NCBI GenBank assembly: GCA_026770025.1 | Contig: JAMXDE010000015.1 | Location: forward strand, 558,001-622,000 | Reading direction: 5' to 3' | DNA from: Craspedostauros australis | Taxonomy: Eukaryota; Bacillariophyta; Bacillariophyceae; Mastogloiales; Achnanthaceae | Length of the DNA stretch: 64,000 bases | Notes under the pieces: model-generated | Told to the model about the DNA's origin: nothing | Database searches by the model: none | What the model saw: only the letters and a program-made list of their open reading frames with translations | In this document: positions 22,731 to 34,372 of the stretch, one piece after another | How positions within the stretch are numbered: the first letter of the stretch is position 1 | Layout: each line of letters starts with the position of its first letter | Made by a program: the position numbers and the translations under genes

Positions 22731-23714
22731 AGTTCATGGGACGCCACCGCGCAGCGCTTGTGCGTGACTGCGCGAGTGCGTTTGTGCTGCAGGAGGATGG
22801 GGCAGCGAAATATCTGCATGCTGAATGGCGCCATCAACTCTCAACTTTCGACTTTAACAGAAACGGCTCAGCACGAACCCAAACACAGCCAACAGCAACG
22901 ACAACGACAACAACAGCAGAACTCTACCATAATACTACTATGCCTCGCCAAGGAGGCAAGACGAAAATGAATTTGACAGTTTGCATTAACAAATACCAAC
23001 TTGTGTCGTTGATTGCTCGTCTCGCATTGGTGATGCTGTGTCTTGGCGCTTCGTGCCTCCTTCACGCGTGATGCCCGTTCAATGGCTCGTCACGTCACCA
23101 AGCATGGTACGCGTACGACTATGTACGGGTATGGCATGGTGTTGTTACCGCTGGGCGGTCGTGTCTCCGCAGCAGTTCTCGATTTCCGATCCACCAAGAG
23201 CCAGGCACTGCGCACGCAGCTGAGCCTGCTCAGCAGCGAGGTTCCCATGAGTGCCCGCTGGCCAAACCCAAGATTCCGCCGTTGCTGAGAAACTGCATGG
23301 CAACAGAAGGGTGCCAAGTCTTCTACGAACGCGAAGGCAAAGCAAAGGCAAACGAAAGTGCGAGGGCAATTGTAAGCACGGCCACGTGCCCATGAGTGCT
23401 GTTCGTGCTTTGTGGGGGTTGTGCTGCCGGTTCACTTGGAGTATCCATCAGCATGCATGGTACTAGTAGGGTGGCAGCATTAAAGGTTTGCTATTACGAT
23501 TGTTCTTCTTGCATCTTGCGAATGTCGGTAGTGTTTCCTGGAATGCTTGCAGGAGCCAATCTCTGCATCACCCCTCGAATGGCAGGCATGTCATGTTTCA
23601 CACGAGCACTTCGTGATTGATACATCCACACACCGATTGTTGTTGCTTCCCTCCCCCCTGGTTTGCGAATGCCGCGCACGTCATCGCGGCATCTTGCGGA
23701 GGGGGTGGAAGAAT
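22731..23714. other. Convergent intergenic region
   Basis: Between the myosin 3' end (+) and the diatom-type unknown gene (-). No gene or RNA recognised; a few short frames without domain content. Confidence 0.5.
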
Positions 23715-24542
23715 TCACACACAGATCGTGGCCTCCTGCAATGCTTCTTGCTGCTTCTTCAATTCCTGACGCCGTCCCTCCAACAGAACGAGCTGCAGAT
23801 CCGAGTATCCCACAGCAAGCAGCTGCTGTCTGCGTTCTTGTGCGGACGTGGGTGACATCTTTTGGGATCCGTGCTGCTCCTTATTCTGCTTGCGGCAGCG
23901 CAGCTCATAGCGATCGATGCTGGCATACGTGGAATTGTCTTCGACGATATCCCAACCAAGCGCGACGGGGCAATCTGGCTTGACGTGCTCGCCATGCACG
24001 ATTTCGTGGGTACGGACCGAAACCGTGGAGAACGAGACCGATTTGCTGACAGATGTCACTGTTGACGCCGATGAGCATGTCAGTGTGGAAATCGAGCTAT
24101 CGAGATCCACTGAGACGCTGCGTCTGCTGCGATTGCTGGTGTTGGCGATGCTCACAGTGGCGCCGGATGAAGTTGTTTGACCTGATGTGACCGAAAGCAT
24201 GTCATCGGTGTCATACTCTTCAGTGTCATCAGTGTCATCAGTGTCATCGTTGTTGGTGGATTCATCGTCGAAGGGCAATCGTCCGTTCAGGAGCGATTGT
24301 GGGAGGACGCCGAGCGACCTTGATTCTGTCTGATGGGTTGGTGATCGGATGGATGTCTTGTCGGCCAAGCAGTCGGGTTCTGGGCCTGGGCGTCTGATGA
24401 AGCGAGACACGACGGTTTTGCTGGCTGCGTTGCTGGTTACGTTGCGAGTTGCCTTGCTGAATGGAGAAGGAGATATTCTGGGCAAGTCCGCACGGTCTGG
24501 CAATTGTGCTGCAGACGAATTCAGGAAGAGATGGGCCACCAT
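23715..24542 (-). CDS. Conserved diatom-type protein of unknown function
   Basis: Intronless CDS of 275 aa, ATG at 24542. The N-terminal half is disordered, with a short Asp/Thr repeat (DDTDDTDDTEE) near residue 100 and Ser-rich stretches. The C-terminal third reads SVSFSTVSVRTHEIVHGEH, then CPVALGWDIVEDN, then a basic segment with SAQERRQQLLAVGYSDLQL ending in RRQELKKQQEALQEA. The succession 'V-x-F-S-x-V-x-V-R-x-H-E, G-x-x-P-x-x-L-G-W-D, ...R-x-x-L-L-x-x-G' is one I recognise from many uncharacterised diatom proteins, where the first motif resembles a short exposed docking strand. No enzyme domain is visible. Confident as a gene; function not assigned. Confidence 0.72.
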   Translation of the reverse strand: MVAHLFLNSSAAQLPDRADLPRISPSPFSKATRNVTSNAASKTVVSRFIRRPGPEPDCLADKTSIRSPTHQTESRSLGVLPQSLLNGRLPFDDESTNNDDTDDTDDTEEYDTDDMLSVTSGQTTSSGATVSIANTSNRSRRSVSVDLDSSISTLTCSSASTVTSVSKSVSFSTVSVRTHEIVHGEHVKPDCPVALGWDIVEDNSTYASIDRYELRCRKQNKEQHGSQKMSPTSAQERRQQLLAVGYSDLQLVLLEGRRQELKKQQEALQEATICV

Positions 24543-25208
24543 GGTTGTTGTTGCTGTTGACGTTGTTGTTGTTGCTGTTGTTGCTGTTGCGAATGAGCGC
24601 GTTGGTTTGATGATAGTCGGCGATTGGCTGCTGGGCGGTTGTATTGGTACTTTTGCGTGTTGTCAATGTGTGAGCTTGATTGGTGATTTGGTTGATTGGT
24701 TGTTTGGCTGTTGGTTGATCGATTGATTGATTTTATGAGCAAGTGGGCTCATCAATCGATGAGCTGTCTTGGTTGTTCTGTCATTCTGTGAATTTGGTTG
24801 GTTATCTGTGGATGTGCGTCTCAGAACATAGTCTTGGCATGAAGTGCGTGGATGATGGCATCGTACGAGGCGAAATGATGATGATTTTGTGATGGAGAAT
24901 TGGCGAGTCAATCCACGTTAACTCCCTCTTGTGATCTTCGCTTCGTTCTTTGGCACAGAGTTGCTTGTTGATTTTCGCGTCCAAAAACTGCATACACGTA
25001 TCGTACCGTGTGAGTTGTTCGTCGTCACTGGTTCGTTTTCATCACGCGGCCCGTTTTGTTCCTGGCAACCACGACACGCGTGTGAGCGTGGGGAAACAAT
25101 TTGATTGACTGCCGTTGTTGCTGCTTTTGATGATGATGGTGCTGATAATAATCACATTGCTGCCGCTTCGTTCACGTTGGAACATCCGAGCCATGATCCA
25201 GAGGCCTG
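24543..25208. other. Intergenic region
   Basis: The promoter side of the minus-strand unknown gene holds GTT-rich DNA (about 24541-24600) and repeated GATTG / GGTTG words (about 24675-24735) of low complexity. No gene recognised. Confidence 0.5.
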
Positions 25209-25757
25209 ATGAGCGAACGAGGATCGATGGACGAATCGCTATTGAGTCGAACACTCGCGGAGTGCTCCGAACCGGTTGTGATGGACAGATTGATGAACGA
25301 GAATCGACGCAAAAGATTCGAGCTTCATTCGCGGGCGCCGCCAAGTGCGATCGGCGCAGCCAAGGGGAGGCTCGACCGCATGGTGGGCGTTGCTCTCACC
25401 GTCTCTGCTCGTATCGCCATGTTTGTGTCGCCGCTCACTCGCACCCCTTGCTCCTGGTATGAATCACGAGAGCGTCACATCGCCTATCTCCCGACAACGA
25501 AGAGGTGGAAAGCCAAACCCGTGACAGTCGTGGCTGGGCTATTCGTTTCTTGCGAAATTGTGTGTGACCGAGGACTCCAGCGAGTGAATCTGTTGGGACA
25601 GATTGGATCGGGACCGTTTCGATTCGATTCGCATTGCGGCTGCGGCTGCGGCTGGTACTGTGCAATGATTCATTCAGTCGGAGATCAACGCAATACCGCC
25701 GGATGCGAGCGAGGCGATGTCGGCAGGCTTATCATAGATCGTATCTTAGACTGCTAG
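25209..25757 (+). CDS. Weak hypothetical ORF, faintly GIDE-like
   Basis: ATG-started frame of 182 aa. The first 70 residues look protein-like (MDESLLSRTLAECSEPVVMD, basic helix, then LTVSARIAMF). The segment VSPLTRTPCSWYES resembles the 'SPLSGxPCVYYR' core of GIDE/MULAN-type domains found in membrane-bound E3 ligases. The remainder (Cys/Gly-rich, CGCGCGWYC) does not continue that fold, and no RING or TM segments are seen. It may be one exon of a spliced gene, a decayed copy, or chance. No partner exons were found within 1 kb. Confidence 0.3.
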   Translation: MSERGSMDESLLSRTLAECSEPVVMDRLMNENRRKRFELHSRAPPSAIGAAKGRLDRMVGVALTVSARIAMFVSPLTRTPCSWYESRERHIAYLPTTKRWKAKPVTVVAGLFVSCEIVCDRGLQRVNLLGQIGSGPFRFDSHCGCGCGWYCAMIHSVGDQRNTAGCERGDVGRLIIDRILDC

Positions 25758-27160
25758 TATTGCTATGCGAGAGTGCGTCGTGGAAGCAGAAGCCAATAGG
25801 GAAGGCGAGGTTGAAGCTGAACAGCCAATGCAAGATCTCACGCACAGGGATGAGCTATTCTGTTGGCAGCTATTCCGAAAGGTCTCTCTCTCTCTTCAGA
25901 GAGATTCCTTGCAACGGATGTGCAAGTGATGCTCCATCACGTCTCGCACAATAATCACCGTCGCTCCTACCACTGCTGTTGCATTCGACGCATTTGCTCT
26001 GCTCTAGAGTGTACTCTCGGCATTGGGATCGAGGATGATTCGCTCTTGATCTTGGTACTGGTAGATAGGCGACATCTGTCGTGTGATTCGTGCGCTTTGG
26101 GCATGGCGTGGAACCAGAGGTGTGGCTGTGTGGATGATCAGGCCGATGATGCAACGAAGCAAGAAGAAGCCTGTTCTCCATTGGAGATCCTGCCTCGAAA
26201 GTGAGTCGGAGTAGACCGTCCAGGACGAACAGGACAATGAGACCCTCCGGAGACGACACCCAATGACAGTACAGGTGAAGAGAAACCTGTGAGTCTGCAT
26301 TCCAACACAGGCATAACTCGAACAGCAAAATAGATTCTCAGACCAAGACCAACAACAAAGGCACCATGTGACTGCATGGTCGATAAACCGGTTGATTGGT
26401 TCTTTGCATTGCTGGAAGGAAACATGGTTGGCTGGTTAGTCGCATGCTTAGTCGCATGGTTGATCCGTTGATTGGTGGGCAGCAACCTGTTGGTTCTTCT
26501 CTACTATACTCGCAGAGAGATAGCGCACTAGTAGCCTGTCATGCATCATCTCTTGATAAATTAGATTGTGCAATTTCCCCTTTCATTTCGTTGGGACACA
26601 TTTCTCAACATACGAAAATGATTCTGTTTCAGCACATAGGTATTTACTAAGATGTAATATGAATCCATGTGGTCGACTTAACGGTCAACTTTCACATCTT
26701 GATCTCTTTGGCTCGTCGCTTTCGCATGAGTTTGTGACTGGATCCGCCACGAGAGGAACCATTTCGCCAACGACAAGATCGTCTGTCTCTGCCGTTTCAC
26801 ACTCCGACGAATGCAATGCAATGCAACGCGCCTCACAACTTTGGAACTGAAAATTGTTTCGAAGGAGGCCAAAGATAGCAAAGAGAGAGAGAGAGACTCC
26901 AATCGGTGAATTTGCACCTCGCACCTCAATCCACACGCACGTAGGAGGGCGTTCACAAACAGAATTTGTGAAACGCAACGGCAAACAGAGCGCAAACGCA
27001 GGTGGGAAACAGAGTCTGAGAAATATTGACCACAAACCCAAGTTCAAGTCAGCTGTTTGCAAGTCAGCTGTTTGCAAGCCACAGACACAGGCAGAGGTCA
27101 AACAGAGGTCGAGCAGAGGTCACATACCATAACAAATACAAACGCTGCTGCATCGAAAAC
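25758..27160. other. Gene-poor region upstream of the polyamine-type fusion gene
   Basis: No defensible gene. It contains a CTCTCTC...GAGAGAG inverted repeat at about 25885-25904, a GA run near 26883-26895, and a duplicated AAGTCAGCTGTTTGC element at about 27045-27075. The right end is the 5' region of the SET fusion gene. Confidence 0.5.
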
Positions 27161-30100
27161 ATGACACGTCTTGCGCTATCGTCGATACCGACGATCATGG
27201 TGGCTCTGACCACCATGCTGTCGTTGGCGGCCGCCACCACACCAAAGGCCTTCGACTTCGATGGACTCTTCCAGTGGGTCCGCTCGCATCCCGACTCCGT
27301 GATCCATGAGTCGCAGGATTTCCGCGCTCGAGATCCCACGGATGCGCGCTCACCGTACGGCATGTATGCCACTGCGGACCTCGCCAAGGGCACCGTTCTG
27401 CTGCGCGTTCCGTGGGATCTCATCATCCGACGTGGCAAGAAGTATGTGCGCGGCGACAGTCCGGATCTGGCGGGCATCAGCTGCGGTGCTGTGCGCAAGC
27501 TGTGGAAGGAGTGGGCGAAGTACTTCTATCATGATGGTGACGAAGCCGAGGTTGAGGCCGACGCAACTGCGGATGGCGATGCCGATGCGGAAGACACGCA
27601 TGACGAGGCTGCGACATCATCCAAATACGGTCCGTACCTGGAGTACTTGAAATACGCGCTTTCGGCGCAAGGCGATGGCTCCAGCTACACCATCCCATCG
27701 GCGTGGTCCAAACCAGGCCAGGAGCTCCTGCTGGACTGGCTGGACCAAATCGTCCTCCCCAACAACGACATGGTCACATGGGTGACGGAGGACTGGGATT
27801 TCTATTGCAAGAAGCCGTCGGTGTCCATCCCGCGCGAGGACGAGCTCGCCGTCGTCGCGGCCGTCGTGCAACAGGGAGAGCAGGATGCCATGGTACCCCT
27901 GTCCAACTTCTACAATCATCGCAACTACATCGGAAATAAGGGCCATTTCTTTTGGACCAATGCCGATGCCGTGTTGGTACGCAAGGAGTACTACGAGATC
28001 ACCGCCACGCGCGATATCAAGGCGGGAGAAGAGATCTACATGTCCTTCACGGATTGTGCAGCGTGCGGGGAGCGTGCCGATACGCACGGTCTCTTTGGTG
28101 AGTGTGATTGTTGCTATATGCTCGTTGCTGGATGTTGAAACATATTGACACGTGGTGATGCACGGTGATATAATACATTCCAGGTCGCATCTCGATCATT
28201 CTTCCTCTGCCCCGTACGGTCCGGCCCAACTCAATCTCACCCCTTTCCATTGTTTTCATTCTCCCCAACGCACCATCCAAAACCGCACCATGGCTGAAAA
28301 ACAACAACAGAGCTCTTCCGAGACTACGGCTTCGTCGAAACGTTCCCACAGAGATGGGTGTTCGAGGAGGAAGATATTGACTTCGACCTCGACTTCATCC
28401 CGGGTCCCGATGGCGACAAGGCGAACAGCGTATACAAGGTCGATTGGGTCGCCAACCAGGACACCGACAAGACCGACATCAACCTCCTGCGCGAAAAGCT
28501 CAGAGCACTGGAACTCTTTGGTACAATGGAATGGCGCGTTACGGCAGAAGACAATGACATCCCCGCCAAGGAACTGGCCAGCTTTTGGGAGCTGCACCAG
28601 GCAACCACCATTGCTGTGACGGAGGCAATCAAGTACCTCGAGAATCACTTTGGTGATCATGACGAGGACGAGGACACCATGACGGATGAGGAGATGCAGG
28701 AGGCGTACTGCCTGGGTGGACGCATGGAGCTCCCCAAGGGCTACCCGTACGTTATGCCTCAAGACAGGCGTCCAGATGTTTGCGTCATGGTGGATCCGTA
28801 CGTCGACTTGAACGCGACCAACCACGTCGAGAAGGCGAAGAAGATGCAGGTCTGCGACAACTTCGAGGAGCTCATGTTCCTCAATCACACCGTCACGGAG
28901 ATTCGGCAGTCGCACTACCAGAAGATGACGTTCGATTTCAACGAGCAGACAGAAAACGTGTGCTTCGATCTGGATGGAACTCTCCAAATCTGCGACAACT
29001 ACCGTCCGCAGTATCACGAATACGCCGTGCACTATCCGGCTCAGTATTTGGACTCGATCGAGCGCGTGCTGTTCATTGGCGGCGGAGATTCCATGCTGCT
29101 GCATGAAATCCTCAAGTACCCATCGCTGAAGCAGGTCATCGGTCTGGAGCTCGATCAGCAGGTCACTCGCAAATGCTTCAAGTACTTCGAGACGCAGCCG
29201 CTGTTCCACGATCCGCGGGTGGAGTGGTGGTTCGGCGATGCCACCAAGTCACTCCTGTTGCTTCCGACGGAATTCTACATGGAAGGGTCGTTCGATCTGG
29301 TCCTGGTCGATCTCTCCGAAACAGTGACGGCCCTGACGGTAAACAACAAGCTAGACGTCCTTGGGGCGTTGGCGCTCCTGGTCAAGCCGGATGGCATTCT
29401 GGTGAAGAACGAGCACTACTTTGACAAGCTCAGCAGGTTCTTCAACTACACGCAGCAGATCAACTACGACAGCCCCATCCTCTGCGGCCAGTCCATGTCG
29501 ATGGGCAGCAACAGCATCGATTTCATGCGCCATGGCACCAAATCGCACGGCGTCAAAACTCTGCTGATGAAGACCTTCGAGACGGTCGGCGATAAGATGG
29601 AATTCATTGAGAATTATGGTCAGAACAACTACGACCTGCGTCACCGGGGGGTCTGCACAGAACCCAAGGATCAGGACGACGCAGCGGATGCCTTCCAGGA
29701 CACGAGCCCCACCGTGACGCTGGCCATGCACGTTGTGGGCGACGTCGAGGGCGTGAGCGTGTCGGAGGATGTCGATGCCCTCATTGCACGAGTTGGCAAG
29801 GAGAACGGGCTCACCTTCATCAACACCATCTCGAACGAACCAACGGTCGTTGTTTTCGAGGAGGGATACGTGTCGGCCACAGTGTGGCCCGACCTGAACT
29901 ACTGCGCCCTCGATGTCCACATGTGGGGATCGTACGACAAGGTCGAAACCATCCGAGATGCGTTGATTGCAGCCCTTGGGGCAGATCCGCGAACCACGCA
30001 AACCTACCGCGTCATTGTCGGTGGGATGTACGGTTATCCCGGATTTGACGAGCAGCAGAGCCGTATTGGGCCGCCACAGAGTTCATCCACGAGGTACTGT

Positions 30101-31363
30101 CACGACCTTGGGAAGCCAGCGTCGAAGGAGGAAGCAGCAGCAGCAGCCAAATCCAGCCTTAGCGTGTTCCTCGAAACTATGCCTTCGCTGTTGATGGCGC
30201 CATCCAACCTCACTGCGGTTTTCTGCGGTCCAAAGGACGGCGCCGAACCTTGCGAAGCATTTGAGACGATCAGCAGCAGCGTCATCGGTGCGGATGCATC
30301 TCGAGTTATTCCAATCTGGGGCTGCGATGATCTGATCGACATCGCTTCGTTGCAGGCGTCCCAACCAACGACGGAGGTTCTGAACGGCATCAGTGCCATG
30401 ACCGAGTGCGAGGGCAGGGTTCGGAAACAGCTGGAAGACTCCGCCAAGGAGCACGGCATGAAGTACTCGCAGATCGTGATGGATCCATCGGTGGAGTACC
30501 CGATGATGAAGATCATTTACAACGCTCTGCGAAGTCCACGAAGCAAGCGCCTGTTGATCGACAGCAACAGCATCATCGTCTCGGCGCAATCGAAACGTGA
30601 GGATATGTTCCGCGCGAATATCATTCCGAGGCTGCGCCTGGCCTACAACTGGCACCCCATCTTCAGTGTCCAAACGGTGATCCGCGACAGCTCGCACTCA
30701 ACATTCGTCAACGCCGTGTCCATCCTGAGTGTCGGCGACCCTGAATTCTTGGAGAAGCTGGCGAAGGCAGAGCAGAGCATCAACGAGAGGTTACAGTCCA
30801 CGGATGGCAACGGTGATGAGCTTCAAGTTATCCGCCTCACGGCCGGCGAGGACTTGTTTGACGAGAATCATAACCCTCCACGGTTCAACCATTCTCATTA
30901 CGATTTCATGCCAGCACGAGAACAATTCGATGGGCAGTCCCCCATTGGACGGCAGACGATATTCCAGATCGACGCCAACGACGAGCCGAACGTGCCCGTG
31001 CTGTTCAAGGCGATGGAGGCGGCGTCCAGCTGGGCCAACTTCACCTCCACCCACTCCGCCATGCAGAACCACGGCATCGGGGACGGCGCAATCGTCATGA
31101 GGGCCTTCGAGCAGGGCAGCGCTATCGCCGTTTGGGGTGGCCTCTACCACGTCGATCTCATCCTGTTCTCCACCGATGAGTCGGAAGACCTGGCCACGGG
31201 CTTTGGCGAGGCTTTTGTTTCCGCCTTGACAGGTGGCAAGCTGGGTCTTCGTGATGATCAACCACGTGGTGTCGGCCGCGTCATCAACTTCCAAGTTGAC
31301 ATCGATGAAGACGTGAGCAATGCCGACAACTCCGACAAGCTGGTGAAAGTGAATCATGATTAA
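27161..31363 (+). CDS. Secreted SET-domain / aminopropyltransferase / degenerate AdoMet-decarboxylase fusion (long-chain-polyamine type), 2 exons
   Basis: Proposed join 27161..28097, 28311..31363, 1329 aa. The intron (GTGAGT to ACAACAG, phase 1) joins THGLFE to LFRDYGFVETFP, the expected SET continuation. A signal peptide (IPTIMVALTTMLSLAAA) starts the protein. Residues about 35-330 form a SET/SMYD-like methyltransferase region (MVPLSNFYNHRNYI, DIKAGEEIYMSF). Residues about 480-740 form a spermidine-synthase-like Rossmann domain (RVLFIGGGDSMLLHEIL, FDLVLVDLSETVTA). Near residue 828 an AdoMetDC-like strand (EEGYVSATVWPDLNYCALDV) shows Gly-Tyr where the self-cleaving 'ESH' serine should be. A second AdoMetDC-like block lies near 1251 (AVWGGLYHVDLILFS). 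Such fusions with a dead decarboxylase have been described in diatoms and proposed to N-methylate and transfer aminopropyl units to silaffins. The aminopropyltransferase acidic pair 'DSSD' is DLSE here. A location in the ER or silica deposition pathway is inferred. Confidence 0.85.
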
Positions 31364-31669
31364 GATTGGTCTTGCGCAAGTGCCGGGAGAGTATGCACGC
31401 TCGTTGCAGAGTACTCTACGGTACTCTCCATGAAAAGGTTGTAACGGTAACGAGCAGGCGTTATTCTGGAAATAGAAACGACCAACCAGCAAGTATACTC
31501 TACTATTATTCTCTATCGTAGCCGTCCCTTTGGTCTCTATGGTGTGCAAGCGCTTGCCCAACAGGTATGGTACTTCTGTCTCAGCGTTGGCGTCGTTGCG
31601 GTCGATGGTGGGGAGTATTGCTCTGCACGCCTGTCCTTCTTCATCCATCCCATCGGCCAAGCTGGGTCA
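31364..31669. other. Convergent intergenic region
   Basis: A 306-bp gap between the fusion gene (+) and the GT61 gene (-). It contains the palindrome AGAGTACTCT at 31408-31417 and several TACTCTA words; otherwise nothing recognised. Confidence 0.5.
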
Positions 31670-33040
31670 TCAATCGATGAAACCGCAACATCGCCGCCAC
31701 TGCTCCATTTGTATTCGCACCGCCCGCACCAAGGCTTGCTGTGGCGCGCACAGGGCCGGTTCGCGTGACTTCTGCCTTTGCTCCGGCGTGAGCGAGGACA
31801 TGCGCGGGATCTGACCTTGCCCCAGATACACGAAGGAATGGTTGACCTTGGAGATCGCCGCAAGCGTGCCGAAGAATTCCATGGGCCCGTACTGATCCGG
31901 AAATATCTCAATGACCGAGCTGCAGCGTGGCAGGAACGGAATTCCTGTGAGCTGCGCGCCGTGGGGCGTCACGAGGATGTCGATATTGGCCAAACTTTCG
32001 ATCTGCTGCGAGAAGGACATTGACTCGAAGAAGAGGACTGGTGGCCGGTACGGCAGATCGAGGGCCTCCTGCAAGTGCTGAGAGATGCTGTGCGCACGCA
32101 AAACACGCCGGTTTCCTTCACGATTGAGGATCGCGATGCGGGGTTGCAGGCTTTGTACGGAGCCCATCCTTTCGCAGAACTGAGCATGGTACCCTTCCAA
32201 TCCATGGACCTGCAGCATGCTGCGTCGGAAATCGGCAACGTCATCGTCGTACACCGCCCGATAATCAAGCTGCTTGGAGAACGCGATAACCATCTCGTGG
32301 TGTCTCTGCTTGTGTTTGGCGACGTAAGCTTGCGCCGGGCTTGGAATGATTGAGATGTTCTTGGCCTCGAGCAGCTTGCCGATGCCCGCGGAGAAGCTGG
32401 AGGTCTTCGTGATGTGTTGTTGGATGCGCCGCTTCACCAGCAGGACGCGTCGCGCCTTGGGGAAGGTCCGCCACAACGACCAGCATTGCAGGATGTGCTC
32501 CATGAGATGCGGGAAATGCAGAATGAACGTGGAATCGTTCGGGGTGCAAACCACCGTCCGGATTGGATGGTTGTCGGCGGGCGCTTGGTCCTGATTGGCG
32601 TTCTTGGCTCCAAATTCCATGCCGACATCCGCGATCGCGATGGCATTGGCGTCGTCCCATAGTTCCGTGAGGTTGCCAACGAGCGCTTCGAAGACGACGT
32701 CCTTGTCGTACGTGGCGGGATAGCTGGTGATGTTGAAGATGTGCGGCATGGCGGCATCCGTGACATCGCAGCTGTCTTCGTGATCCTTGGTTGGTGTTGG
32801 ATCGGCCGGCCACTGCAGCATGAAGGCCGGGAATTCCGTGATGTTTTGGATGCCGACTCTCCCATCTGCTTGCATCGTGAAAAGGAAGTCGCTGACATGG
32901 CTGATATAGTTGGGTCGCAGCATCACATTCGTGGATGCCCGGAGGCCAACGAGGACGAAGATGTAGGCGATGCCCATCGCAACACGCGGCGTCAGACACC
33001 GTTTGTCGACGAGCACAGCTCGTGATGAGGGCTGCAACAT
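31670..33040 (-). CDS. Glycosyltransferase family 61 (DUF563) type II membrane protein
   Basis: Intronless CDS of 456 aa. A single N-terminal hydrophobic segment (VAMGIAYIFVLVGL, residues about 20-34) after a short basic tail gives the type II topology of Golgi glycosyltransferases. The catalytic domain is the GT61 type: PRIAILNREGNRRVLRAHSI corresponds to the 'I-x-x-R-x-x-x-R' motif, and LANIDILVTPHGAQLTGIPF followed by SSVIEIFPDQYGPMEFFGTLA to the hallmark 'DVLVGPHGAGLTNMLF...VVEIFP'. The family includes plant beta-1,2-xylosyltransferase, xylan arabinosyltransferases and animal EOGT. Donor and acceptor sugars cannot be inferred. Several N-glycosylation sequons lie in the luminal part. It converges with the polyamine-type fusion gene. 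Confidence 0.85.
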   Translation of the reverse strand: MLQPSSRAVLVDKRCLTPRVAMGIAYIFVLVGLRASTNVMLRPNYISHVSDFLFTMQADGRVGIQNITEFPAFMLQWPADPTPTKDHEDSCDVTDAAMPHIFNITSYPATYDKDVVFEALVGNLTELWDDANAIAIADVGMEFGAKNANQDQAPADNHPIRTVVCTPNDSTFILHFPHLMEHILQCWSLWRTFPKARRVLLVKRRIQQHITKTSSFSAGIGKLLEAKNISIIPSPAQAYVAKHKQRHHEMVIAFSKQLDYRAVYDDDVADFRRSMLQVHGLEGYHAQFCERMGSVQSLQPRIAILNREGNRRVLRAHSISQHLQEALDLPYRPPVLFFESMSFSQQIESLANIDILVTPHGAQLTGIPFLPRCSSVIEIFPDQYGPMEFFGTLAAISKVNHSFVYLGQGQIPRMSSLTPEQRQKSREPALCAPQQALVRAVRIQMEQWRRCCGFID

Positions 33041-34372
33041 CCGTTTTCGCTCTGGCTTTCGCTATGCTGGCGCTGGTTGCGATGCTGACGCTGCCTTTGC
33101 TGTTGTTGGGGGCTCTGTGTCGTTCGACTATCGCTCTCCTCTCGCTCCATTGCTCTGCCTGCTGCTCATTGGTAGTAGTATTGTACGTACACAATTATTG
33201 TTGGTTGTGAAATATCACAGAACGGAACAGAGACGGGTGATCCCTTCTGGATTGTTGGACGCGACAAGCAGCCGCTTTGTGGACGTTGAACCGCAACAGC
33301 TGTTGTGATGATCGCGAGACGGTGCGGATGGTGACTGTGCAGGGGTTCATGTGCTGCTCCGTTTGGCCTTGCACCGTATGCCAACAGCTGTGTTCGTTCT
33401 TGGGTTCCTGTTTTGACCGTTTGGTGGTGTCTGTTGTGTTTCCATGTTGTCAGTTTGTGGATGGATGTTTGCGACAATTTCATTTGGCTGTTTCGTTGTT
33501 GTCGTGTTGTACATACATACGGGACCATCCAACCTCACACAGACAAACAGAATCGACGGTTCCACTGTGCGTCATAACGAAGGCCACGTCTGCATTCTTC
33601 AATGAGGTGGCCGGCCTAGTTCGCATGACCTTCTGCTGTGTCGTGTCGTCATCTGCAAGACCACGTGTTGTTTCCACGATTTCTGCGACTCTGAATTAGG
33701 AGCACATACGCGTGTTGGTCTTGGGTTGCTTAGTTCGAAACACTGCGACACGATGACGTAACTCATCAACGCAACACGTGGAGAACTGCTGCCGCATCTG
33801 TCGAATCTCACTTATCGTCGACATGGAATTGTGACGAAGCACCATTCTTGTGTTCGTACGACTGCAATGAGAAACAGCATCATCGATCCTCCGAACAGAT
33901 GCGAACGGCGCAGTTGTTCACAATTCACGTGGTCTTGGCAACCAGGCCAACGCGACTGAGTTCGTTGGAGTGTAACGCCCAATCGCAGTAGACCAACGCA
34001 ACAAGAGCAAATGCGCAAACGGCGCTGACGAAGAGACAGAATCACCGATCTATCCATCCCATCTGCGTCCACGTCGGCACACATCTGCGAAGTTGGACGC
34101 AATTCAACTTGCACCACAACAACGACGAATCGTACTTGTACGTTTGTGCTGTCTCCACACGATTACTGACAAAGGCTGATCGCAACAACCCAACCACTCC
34201 AATGCCATAAAATCTCCAGAGTCCCAAACACACCTCACTTCCACACCCTCTCTCTTCTCTGCATCCATCTCATCTGTACACGGTATTCAAGCTGCTCCCA
34301 ATCGACTCCTCTCGACCCAGCTGAACTGAACTGAACTTGTCTCGAATCAACGCCACCACCAAAGCAACAATC
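33041..34372. other. Intergenic region
   Basis: Upstream DNA of GT61 (-) and of the helical unknown gene (+). Open frames up to 140 codons are present on both strands but lack domains and natural protein composition. Confidence 0.5.
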
